From: Phycisphaeraceae bacterium
Lineage (GTDB): Bacteria; Planctomycetota; Phycisphaerae; Phycisphaerales; UBA1924
Direction of reading: 5' to 3'
Assembly: GCA_009827215.1 (NCBI GenBank)
Contig: WUAJ01000040.1
Coordinates: 1 to 14,716, forward strand
Length of the DNA stretch: 14,716 nt
Shown here piece by piece: positions 1 through 6,776 of the stretch. The translations under genes and the position numbers were made by a program. The notes under the pieces are model-generated. The model saw only the letters and a list, made by a program, of their open reading frames with translations. It was not told the DNA's origin and searched no databases. Each line of letters starts with the position of its first letter. The first letter of the stretch is position 1.

Positions 1-873
1 TGTCGCATTGAGGACATGGATGGAAACATCACCGCCGTCTAGGAGCGAGCCGTTACCATCTGGGAGGGTAGAAGACTGGACTGTGGTGCTGAAGGTTGGG
101 CTATTCGAGTTGTCACCGAACCGCACGAGGGTCCCGGCACCGATACCGCAGTGGCGTGCACTCAGGACGACATTGGGTGCGATGAGCGTTCCTGTGCAAC
201 CGCCGATTCTCACGACAGCATCGAATGGAGCGGCGTAGTCTCTTGAACCCTGTGCGCCGATTGTGTTATTGATCACGATACGAGGAAAAACGCTTTCAGC
301 AGCTTCAGGAGAGCCCGGTGCGTAGGTCTTGGTGTCGATCTGACGCATGGACAGCACATCAGCGGTTACGGCATCAATGACCATCTCAAAGTGTGTTGGG
401 CTTGCAGGTAATCCGAGATCCCGAAGCTCCGATGTGACTTCCCATGCCAAGATGGCTTCATTTCCACTTCTGAACCAAACTTGTTGCGCTACAGATTCCA
501 TCGCTTCAGGGACGAGTGTTTCGGTCAGATCGATCGCAGTGTTCATCCCGACATTCGCTGGGGCGTGACGTAGAGCAAGGGTTTCAGTCGAGTCGTCGTA
601 GACCTGTGAAACAGTGCCATCTGCGTTTTCAACGACAATCACTTGTCCTCCATGAAGTGGAAGATCGCCGATGAATTTTTGGAAGATCAAGACATCGTGC
701 TGCGTCCGGATCACCGGCTCTGATATTTCAATCCGGAAATCGCCTTGTTGCAGATACTTGGTCGCTTCAGTATTCGCTAAGTGTGCTCTTGCGCTGTCTT
801 CATCTGCGTAGCACATGGTGCTCAAGACAAAGCCAGCTGTCAAAAATACTCCAGTTGTTTTTCGACTCATCAT
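1..873 (-). CDS. Secreted trypsin-like (S1) serine protease with FTP/PepSY-type propeptide, partial (3' end beyond left edge)
   Basis: This reading frame is open from the start codon at 873 to the left edge (291 codons), so the C-terminus is missing. Residues 1-23 form a signal peptide ending CYA/D. Residues about 31-180 resemble the propeptide of thermolysin/fungalysin proteases: an FTP-like stretch (FQKFIGDLPLHGGQVIVV, 64-81) and then a PepSY-like stretch (LAWEVT at 142, VIDAVTADVLS at 165). A trypsinogen-type activation site, R198/IVINN, follows. Then come GGCTGTLIAPNVVLSARHCG with catalytic His241 (TAAHC is altered to SARHC) and the Cys226-Cys242 pair, and GGDVSIHVL with probable catalytic Asp282. 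Spacing fits chymotrypsin numbering: Ile16 to His57 is 41, here 42. The catalytic Ser and any C-terminal sorting domain lie outside the window. An exported endopeptidase is a firm call; its specificity cannot be judged. Start choice is discussed under the ribosome binding site. Confidence 0.87.
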   Translation of the reverse strand, partial: MMSRKTTGVFLTAGFVLSTMCYADEDSARAHLANTEATKYLQQGDFRIEISEPVIRTQHDVLIFQKFIGDLPLHGGQVIVVENADGTVSQVYDDSTETLALRHAPANVGMNTAIDLTETLVPEAMESVAQQVWFRSGNEAILAWEVTSELRDLGLPASPTHFEMVIDAVTADVLSMRQIDTKTYAPGSPEAAESVFPRIVINNTIGAQGSRDYAAPFDAVVRIGGCTGTLIAPNVVLSARHCGIGAGTLVRFGDNSNSPTFSTTVQSSTLPDGNGSLLDGGDVSIHVLNAT

Positions 874-882
874 TCTCATGAA

Positions 883-888
883 CTCCTC
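883..888 (-). promoter_or_regulatory. Ribosome binding site (GAGGAG) of the S1 protease gene
   Basis: On the minus strand GAGGAG precedes three in-frame ATGs at 879, 873 and 870. The gaps are 3, 9 and 12 bases. The 9-base gap favours the ATG at 873, giving a protein beginning MMSRKTTG with a normal signal peptide. The ATG at 879 would add only Met-Arg, so the protein hardly changes. Confidence 0.6.
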
Positions 889-994
889 AAAGTCTGTGAT
901 TCTGTGATCGTTTGTAGGTCATTGCAGGGAACGCTGATCTTTTGAGATTGGATAGAGCGTAACCGTCTTGCACGATTGGCGTGGCAGTGGGTTG

Positions 995-1023
995 AATACA
1001 CGAAAACACAAGCATCGTGTATT
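995..1023. repeat. Perfect 9-bp inverted repeat upstream of the S1 protease gene (possible operator)
   Basis: The arms are AATACACGA (995-1003) and TCGTGTATT (1015-1023), exact reverse complements separated by 11 bases. The centre lies about 135 bases upstream of the protease start. The spacing would suit a dimeric regulator contacting two major grooves, or an mRNA hairpin if the transcript starts upstream. It has no T-tract, so it is not a terminator. Function is inferred only from symmetry and position. Confidence 0.35.
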
Positions 1024-1248
1024 ACTGCCGTACGGAATTGATATTGAGCGGCCTCATGAAATCTAGAACAGATTCCAGCCAAATGCAAAAACTCTTCTTT
1101 TAACGAAATGGAAACCCCATAGTCTCGATTCTGAGTGGGACCCTATATTTCACATTACTCCCTGAAACACACAACGATTTAGACAGGCCTACCCTAACAG
1201 AAATTCACTCAAATTCCAAGCAGAAAAGCGTAATCAATAGCGTTTTGA

Positions 1249-2157
1249 TCACCCTTTGAGCCGCTTCAGGGTCTCCACCAAGAGTGGCTGAGCGTTTCGC
1301 AAGCACGCCTCTGATTCTGGGAGATGTGAATCAGCTGCTGCAGACCATGCTCGGTTGAGCTGCCGTTCCATTGCCGCAAAGCTATCCATGAGTTCTGCAT
1401 AACCTGACAATGACAATCGATTGACTAGCGCAGGTTTGTCTGATACAAAGGCAGGCACATCATCCCGTTGAATTTCACCAACATGAAGTAATATCGCAGC
1501 GAGTCGAATTTCTTCATCCTGCGACTGCTCAAGTTCGGATGCAAGTTGATTCAGCCGTCCTGATAATCGAGCAAATACTGAGGCCGCATCAGTGGCTTGC
1601 ACTGTTTCAGTGTTTCTGGCTAAATCAGTATTCTTGAGTTGATTCTGGACGGCTCGACGAACCATAAACGCACCAAGCAGCAGTCCTAAGCAGGACAGGC
1701 CAAACAGCCAAGCATAGTTCCATCGTGTGATACTGAACTCGGTGACTTTGACATAGGCCACATTTGATTCAATGAGCAGCTCAACGAGCTCATTGGTCAA
1801 ACGATCCCCGCTGCGTGCTATGGGTATTCTTGCTTCGCGCGATTGGAGTACCGACTCACCTGTTTCTGCAGATTCCACGGCTGGGATATCCGTGGATGCG
1901 CGTGGAGGTGTGGCAGGTTTCAGAGGATTCGCTTCCTTCGCGCCTTCCGCATCGAGCTCGGCACGGATGATGTCCAGTCTATTCTTGAACTCTGGGTCTA
2001 CTGTCTCTGGGTCGTAAACACCAGCAGGTGAACCGAGCCGAAGATTGGTTAGATCCTGAGGATTAGACTTGTCCAACTTGACTAGGTATGCCGTACTGCT
2101 CGCGAGTGTGCCGACAATGACCGAAACGGTGATGAGTATGTATGCGAATATTCTCAT
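1249..2157 (-). CDS. Unrecognised two-helix membrane protein, probable partner of the OPT transporter
   Basis: This 302-residue protein matches no family I recognise. Residues 3-25 form a hydrophobic helix that is either a signal anchor or an uncleaved signal. Residues about 30-145 are polar, with a Pro/Ala/Glu-rich stretch (70-115) that looks like a flexible linker. A second helix spans about 147-165 (WNYAWLFGLSCLGLLLGAFM) and is followed at once by basic VRRAVQ, which puts the C-terminus in the cytoplasm by the positive-inside rule. The region 115-145 next to the membrane would then be periplasmic. Residues 190-302 are charged and probably all helical (RLNQLASELEQSQDEE). The gene starts 57 bp after the OPT transporter stop on the same strand with no terminator between, so cotranscription is likely and an accessory or regulatory subunit is a reasonable guess. 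The Shine-Dalgarno before the ATG at 2157 is weak (TTAGG). Confidence 0.8.
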   Translation of the reverse strand: MRIFAYILITVSVIVGTLASSTAYLVKLDKSNPQDLTNLRLGSPAGVYDPETVDPEFKNRLDIIRAELDAEGAKEANPLKPATPPRASTDIPAVESAETGESVLQSREARIPIARSGDRLTNELVELLIESNVAYVKVTEFSITRWNYAWLFGLSCLGLLLGAFMVRRAVQNQLKNTDLARNTETVQATDAASVFARLSGRLNQLASELEQSQDEEIRLAAILLHVGEIQRDDVPAFVSDKPALVNRLSLSGYAELMDSFAAMERQLNRAWSAAADSHLPESEACLRNAQPLLVETLKRLKG

Positions 2158-2214
2158 AGTGTTGACCTAATGGCTAGTGGCTGATGTGCTTGCCGAATCA
2201 AATGAACGGTTTGT

Positions 2215-4743
2215 TCATCCAGTAAGCAAGACAATGGCATTCACTCCGAGCGCGAGCACCGCATCTCCAACGATGAAACCAGCTGCGACTGGGACCCCCC
2301 ACTCTTCCGCCCAACTCGCGCCTTTCAGCTTGCTGACAATCATGTTGATGACACAGCCGACACCGTAGGTTGCGATGTATGCGAAGGGGAGGTACATGGA
2401 CAGTCCTACCAGAACTCCGAGTCCCGAGAACGCGCCGAGTCCAAGCAGTGCGCCAATCACTGCACCGACCCCGTAGAGTGCGTATGGCATTGCACCACCC
2501 TGGACGCCGGTGATGACAGCTTGCAGCGCTTGAGCTTGGGGAGCGGATGTATCGGTTCCAGGTCCGATTGGGATACCAAACTTCGTCTGATTGCCTTCAA
2601 CAATGATGAGCAGAACGATCATTGTGATGATCGGGCCAATACCTGTAAAGATAAGCTCTACAGTCTGCTGGCGCTTCGGTTTGGCGCCAACCAGGTACCC
2701 AGTCTTGAGATCCGCCATCATGTCTGCCGCGCAGGTGATCGCGACACACAGTGCTGCTCCGATCAAAACAGCACCAAGCACCCCTCCTGGACCTGAGAGC
2801 AGCATGACGAGAACTACAGTGAGCAGGGCCATCCCAGAGATGGGTGACCAGTCCGTCATGCCGGTGCACTGTGCGATGATGATCCCAGCGAACCATATCC
2901 ATAGAGCACCGACAACTGCGATAATCGCGGCGCGAATATGCGGGTTCAACTCAGCAAGCAGGCCCTTTCGAGTCGCTGAAAATGGGGTCATGACTGCTGA
3001 TTGATCTTCTGCAGATGCTTGCTCGAAGGTCTCCAGTGCAGGCTCATCAAGAAACGCGACTGTATAACCGTTGTATTCTGTGGTGAATCCGTCGTACTCG
3101 ATCGACTTTTCAGTTACTGGACAGACGGAGTTGATCGGTTGGTTCCCAGTGAAGTCCGCAGCAACGAAGAGGAAGAGCAATGCGCCGGCTACTGCTGCGA
3201 CCAACACCCTCAATCCCAACTCATCAGTTCCAGATGCTGCTGACTGAGTTTTGCTCGCAGCTGCGATGGATTTGAACGCTTCACGAATCGCAGGCATCGA
3301 TGCGATAACGCCCATAAGTGCGCCGCCGAGTAATAAGCCAATTCCAAGCGGGCGGTTTACACTTCCGAATCCATAACCGGCTGCACCTGCTTCAGACACA
3401 GTCGCGGGCATCCAGCCAAGCACATAGATGAGTGGGTTCAATACGCCATAAGCGAGTATGCCTCCTGCGAGCACCAGCAGACCAGCGCGGCCGGTCAAGA
3501 AGCCGGCACCAAGTGCAAACGGAGCAATAGCAAACAAGAGTTGGATCTGGATCGGAAGACCAAGGATCCTTCCTACATCAATGGTGTCATCGGTTACGAG
3601 AAGATCTGGGATACCATTGCGATCGAGATCCGTTGAAGGTGTAAGCACATCGCTGGTCACGCCCGGCCCATTGAATGCGAAATCAACCGGTTCAGAATCA
3701 GATTGAATCCTCGGTGTGATACGAATCTGAAGATCTGCATAACCGAACATCGGATCCGCTGCCCAACCGGTCTTGATGCTTCTCAAATCTGACCAGGGGA
3801 TATCGCCAGAATGAGCGCGATGCGCGAGTACAGCGAGTTCCAGCGGATAGGAAGTCAAGCGAGCGCGATCGATGGGCTCATCTAGTTGATTTTGGATTTG
3901 ACTCAATGCGAGTGCATTCGCATCAGAGATCTGCCATTGGAGTTCTTCGATTCTCTTCGTCAAAATAGAAACTTCTTCATCGCTCAGTTCTTCGCGTTGT
4001 TTTGGGGCGATGGCCTCCTTCGCTTGTATTAACTCAGTTTGTAGGCGTCCATGATGCACCAATGACGCAGGCGTTTCTTCAGCAGATATCCAAGAATCTA
4101 TTTGTTGGGTCAACAGCAAGTCGGCTCGTGAGATCCGTTCCTGATCGACCAGTTTTTGTAGATTCTCAATATCCGCAGTCTTTTTGAGTTGTGGGAGTTG
4201 GGCGGGGAGTCCTATGAGCACCGCGAGCACGATTCCCACAACAAGAATGACAGCTTTCTTAGAACCAGCACCTGGAGATTTCAAAATAGCAGCGACGGCG
4301 GTTGCGGAAGGGAATCGCAATCGCTCGATATCGAGCATTTGTTTCCGCAGTGGGATTATGAATGCACCACCAAGGACCGCGCCACATACGCATGCGAGTG
4401 TGATGAGCCAGAAGTCGAGTCGTCCTGCTGACAGTTGGAACCCGAGTAGGAGAAGAACTGGAACTGTGAAGATCACTCCAGAGTTCGGGGTGTTCACTGC
4501 TGATGCGATGGTTTGAACTACATTGGTCTCGAGAATGGATCCTTTCCTGAGTATGCCTCGCAGTAGTCCAAATCCGATGACTGCAGCGATAGCAGATCCA
4601 ACGATCGTGAATCCAATTTTGAGCCCGGCGTAGGTGATCGCGGCATTCATGATTGTGCCGATGATGAGACCTAACACAATTGCAGCCGGCGTCACCTCTC
4701 TGTATGGGGGTTTCGGGTGAGACGGGGGGGAGGGGTCGGTCAT
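2215..4743 (-). CDS. OPT-family oligopeptide (or metal-chelate) transporter with large soluble insertions
   Basis: This 842-residue polytopic protein is of the bacterial OPT type. Family marks include ITYAGLKIGFTIVGS (36-50), ETNVVQTIASA (72-82), the loop DLKTGYLVGAKPKRQQ (678-693), and the closing helix AGFIVGDAVLALGVNAIVLL (821-840). Bacterial OPT proteins are usually about 550-700 residues; the excess sits in two soluble regions. Residues 184-392 are a hydrophilic insertion: a helical, possibly coiled-coil part (190-290), then a region with a calcium-loop-like DLDRNGIPD (372-380). Residues 539-580 resemble a degenerate YHS domain. Counting helices and applying the positive-inside rule puts both in the periplasm. 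The start at 4743 is preceded by AAGGA at 7-base spacing. OPT proteins import oligopeptides or metal-chelate complexes, and the sequence alone does not choose; neighbouring peptidases favour peptides. It heads a probable two-gene operon. Confidence 0.92.
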   Translation of the reverse strand: MTDPSPPSHPKPPYREVTPAAIVLGLIIGTIMNAAITYAGLKIGFTIVGSAIAAVIGFGLLRGILRKGSILETNVVQTIASAVNTPNSGVIFTVPVLLLLGFQLSAGRLDFWLITLACVCGAVLGGAFIIPLRKQMLDIERLRFPSATAVAAILKSPGAGSKKAVILVVGIVLAVLIGLPAQLPQLKKTADIENLQKLVDQERISRADLLLTQQIDSWISAEETPASLVHHGRLQTELIQAKEAIAPKQREELSDEEVSILTKRIEELQWQISDANALALSQIQNQLDEPIDRARLTSYPLELAVLAHRAHSGDIPWSDLRSIKTGWAADPMFGYADLQIRITPRIQSDSEPVDFAFNGPGVTSDVLTPSTDLDRNGIPDLLVTDDTIDVGRILGLPIQIQLLFAIAPFALGAGFLTGRAGLLVLAGGILAYGVLNPLIYVLGWMPATVSEAGAAGYGFGSVNRPLGIGLLLGGALMGVIASMPAIREAFKSIAAASKTQSAASGTDELGLRVLVAAVAGALLFLFVAADFTGNQPINSVCPVTEKSIEYDGFTTEYNGYTVAFLDEPALETFEQASAEDQSAVMTPFSATRKGLLAELNPHIRAAIIAVVGALWIWFAGIIIAQCTGMTDWSPISGMALLTVVLVMLLSGPGGVLGAVLIGAALCVAITCAADMMADLKTGYLVGAKPKRQQTVELIFTGIGPIITMIVLLIIVEGNQTKFGIPIGPGTDTSAPQAQALQAVITGVQGGAMPYALYGVGAVIGALLGLGAFSGLGVLVGLSMYLPFAYIATYGVGCVINMIVSKLKGASWAEEWGVPVAAGFIVGDAVLALGVNAIVLLTG

Positions 4744-4991
4744 ATATTGTTCCTTGCACCCTGAACCTGGATGAGCCTTGAGTCACTGGGCAAAGTGCGC
4801 CATTGATTCGTGTATGATGACCGATTTCAGCTTAGGGAGCAAGTTGAGTAAGACCGTTTACCCAAGCGCATATATATCAATCACATACACACGATGCTCA
4901 GGTATCTAAGTGTCATTCAGGACACTCGTTGGCAGGTTGATGCACTCAAATAGATGTAGACGCAGCAATGATATAGTCGTGATCTGTTGAG
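4744..4991. other. Intergenic region between the M14 carboxypeptidase and the OPT transporter
   Basis: This gap must contain the end of the M14 transcript and probably the promoter of the transporter operon. I see no clear terminator. The best hairpin is the 6-bp stem at 4909-4926, and no T-run follows it. An A/T-rich stretch at 4869-4880 (TTGATATATATG on the minus strand) could supply a -10-like element but lacks a good -35 partner. Confidence 0.5.
4909..4926 (-). other. Stem-loop downstream of the M14 carboxypeptidase gene (weak terminator candidate)
   Basis: AGTGTC (4909-4914) and GACACT (4921-4926) are perfect complements around a 6-base loop, about 65 bases past the stop of the M14 gene. 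The stem is short and only TTAGATA follows on the minus strand, so intrinsic termination would be inefficient. It could equally be a 3' mRNA structure or chance. Confidence 0.25.
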
Positions 4992-6776
4992 TCAGAATGA
5001 TTCGCGTTCGCCTGCTCTGAGAGGGATTCGAATCTCGATGTCCCGAGCCTTCTCGGCGGTATAGCTCAGGCTGATCATTTTGCCAGCATTCCCCAGAACG
5101 AGAAATCTGAATGTACTAAACGACTCTCCAGGAATGCCATCATCGACCAGAAATCTGTTTGGACGATCTTGCATTGGTGTCATTGTTCGATCGCTACGGT
5201 CTTCTAGTTGGCTAGACAAGATGACATCCGCACCGGTGAGTGTAAGCAAGTCTGGCAATCCAATACCCTTCTTCGCCGCAATGGCTAGGCGTGTCGGAAT
5301 AATTTGTGTATTTTCAATCTCAACGGTGACTTCCCAAAGATTATTCCCAAGATCTTCAACACCAACCCACTTGAACTCTAGCTCAGGCATTGAGGCGGCA
5401 TGGAACATTGTGAATGCAAAGTTCCGGTGGCATCCTTCCTCCAGCATGAATGGAGGCGTGACACGAGAAGAGAACTTGGTGCCGCCGCCGATGAGTATCT
5501 TGCCGTGGGTCGGATGTTCGTATTCGGTGTAGTCGGTAAAGGTCTGGCCGAACAACATGCGGTCTTGCCAGTGCATCCGCTCCTCATCAGTGAACTCTCT
5601 GCTCGGATCAGGCATGATTCTTCGATTGGTCCAGAGCTCATTGGTAAAGCTCGCGATACCAAGCCCCTCAGCCATCCAGTTAACAAACCCGCCGTGAACG
5701 GTGTAAAGATCGGAATGGATGACCCAGTAGTTGTAGTACGGCAGTAGATCTTCTCCAGCTTTACCGAGTTTGTCGTACATCTGACGATCGCTTCTTGGAT
5801 ACAGATTCTCAAGGTAGTTGGCACCAGGACCACGGAGTAACATCCCGCCAGTGTTGTGATAGCTCTGACCGGCCGCGATATTTGGTCGGGTCAGAATAAA
5901 GTCAGCGACCGCTTTGACCTCCGGACGATCAAAGGGATATTCACCAGCGCCATACTGAATGTAGTTGGGCTGCCAATCGCTCCCCCAGTTGCGATTCATG
6001 TCATATCCACCGGGACCGTCTTCGTTGATACGCCCGTCACCATCATTGTCGATACCTTCGGAACCAACTCTTGAGAGTTCGCCTTGTTCGCCATCCGGTA
6101 CACGCTCGATGATGCGTGGATCGAGCTTGTTCCTACGGAACCGTCCATTTGGATCGAACTTCCACATCTGCGTGATATGACCATCCCCATCAAGATCGTC
6201 CGGTCCGTCTTCGTCAAGCTGCCCATCGTAATCGTTGTCAGTTGGTCGCTGTCCTGTGCGGGCGCTGTGCGGAGTATTGGGATTCGCAAACCACTCGGCG
6301 CGTCCATCAGGATTGATCGAAGGGACAAAGTAGAAAGCGGTTCGGTCGATGAGCTGAGTGAGCTGGTCAACTTTGCCGTAGCTCTTTGTGAGGTACCAGA
6401 TTGAATACAGCACAGTCTCTGTTGCTTGGATCTCATTGCCGTGTACATTGCCATCAATGTACATAGCCGGTTTCTCAGTGTCTGTACCGGTATCTGGGTT
6501 GTTAAGCGTGACGAGCCACATATCACGCCCTTGCTCGCTTTTGCCGAGTGATTCAAGCGTGAGCAGTTTTGGGTACGCCGCGACAAGATCTTTGATGATC
6601 TGCTCGGACTCTGCGAAGTTGTAGAAGCGATTCCATGCAACATCGACTTTCGAAGGTATCTGCTGTTGTGCTTGAGCAATGCCGGTGTGAGTGCTCAATA
6701 CGGTCAGGAGTATGACGGTGAGCTTCTTGATGCTGCTGTATTTCTTCATATTCAACATGTTTGTTTCTCTATTCAT
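4992..6776 (-). CDS. Secreted M14 zinc carboxypeptidase
   Basis: The 594-residue protein carries a complete M14 active site. Zinc ligands are H112 and E115 in DGNVHGNE and H307 in GQSYHNTGG. Substrate-binding residues lie in NPDGR (155-159) and DMNRNW (259-264, like Asn144-Arg145 of carboxypeptidase A). The general base is probably E380 in SFTNELW. Two acidic loops interrupt the fold: DNDYDGQLDEDGPDDLDGDG (180-199) and GIDNDGDGRINEDGPG (241-256), both typical of calcium binding. A beta-sandwich-like tail (about 463-590) follows the catalytic domain. The ATG at 6776 overlaps the TGA of the upstream paralogue as ATGA, implying translational coupling. A standard signal peptide begins only at M10 (MKKYSSIKKLTVILL...AQA), so M7 or M10 is a possible alternative start. 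It should trim C-terminal residues from peptides outside the cytoplasm. Residue preference cannot be read. Confidence 0.94.
   Translation of the reverse strand: MNRETNMLNMKKYSSIKKLTVILLTVLSTHTGIAQAQQQIPSKVDVAWNRFYNFAESEQIIKDLVAAYPKLLTLESLGKSEQGRDMWLVTLNNPDTGTDTEKPAMYIDGNVHGNEIQATETVLYSIWYLTKSYGKVDQLTQLIDRTAFYFVPSINPDGRAEWFANPNTPHSARTGQRPTDNDYDGQLDEDGPDDLDGDGHITQMWKFDPNGRFRRNKLDPRIIERVPDGEQGELSRVGSEGIDNDGDGRINEDGPGGYDMNRNWGSDWQPNYIQYGAGEYPFDRPEVKAVADFILTRPNIAAGQSYHNTGGMLLRGPGANYLENLYPRSDRQMYDKLGKAGEDLLPYYNYWVIHSDLYTVHGGFVNWMAEGLGIASFTNELWTNRRIMPDPSREFTDEERMHWQDRMLFGQTFTDYTEYEHPTHGKILIGGGTKFSSRVTPPFMLEEGCHRNFAFTMFHAASMPELEFKWVGVEDLGNNLWEVTVEIENTQIIPTRLAIAAKKGIGLPDLLTLTGADVILSSQLEDRSDRTMTPMQDRPNRFLVDDGIPGESFSTFRFLVLGNAGKMISLSYTAEKARDIEIRIPLRAGERESF
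6773..6776 (-). promoter_or_regulatory. ATGA stop/start overlap coupling the two M14 genes
   Basis: On the minus strand the end of the first gene reads GGT GAG CAA TGA and the second begins ATG AAT AGA within the same four bases. Only a weak GGTGAG precedes this ATG, so reinitiation by ribosomes finishing the first gene is the likely way of starting the second, keeping the two proteins in proportion. Confidence 0.75.

Larger units (their letters stand above)
874..1248. other. Intergenic region upstream of the S1 protease gene
   Basis: This 375-base gap lies between the unknown membrane protein gene (stop at 1249) and the S1 protease start. It should hold the protease promoter, but I see no convincing -35/-10 pair on the minus strand. 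There is no T-tailed hairpin after the 1249 stop, so read-through from the transporter operon cannot be excluded. The one clear structural element is the 9-bp dyad at 995-1023. A short minus-strand frame at 876-1088 has no recognisable content and is not called. Confidence 0.6.

Noticed and set aside
876..1088. A 70-codon minus-strand frame in the gap upstream of the S1 protease
   Set aside because: It has no Shine-Dalgarno, its composition is unlike the neighbours, it matches no family I know, and its end overlaps the protease start region. It is best read as leader sequence.
2591..3004. A 137-codon plus-strand frame inside the OPT gene
   Set aside because: It is antisense to conserved transporter helices, and its Met/Ile/Ala/Pro-rich product is the mirror of hydrophobic codons.
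4259..4786. A 175-codon minus-strand frame overlapping the start of the OPT gene
   Set aside because: It runs in another frame through the well-supported transporter N-terminus, and its Arg/His/Ser-rich translation looks like a frame-shifted shadow.
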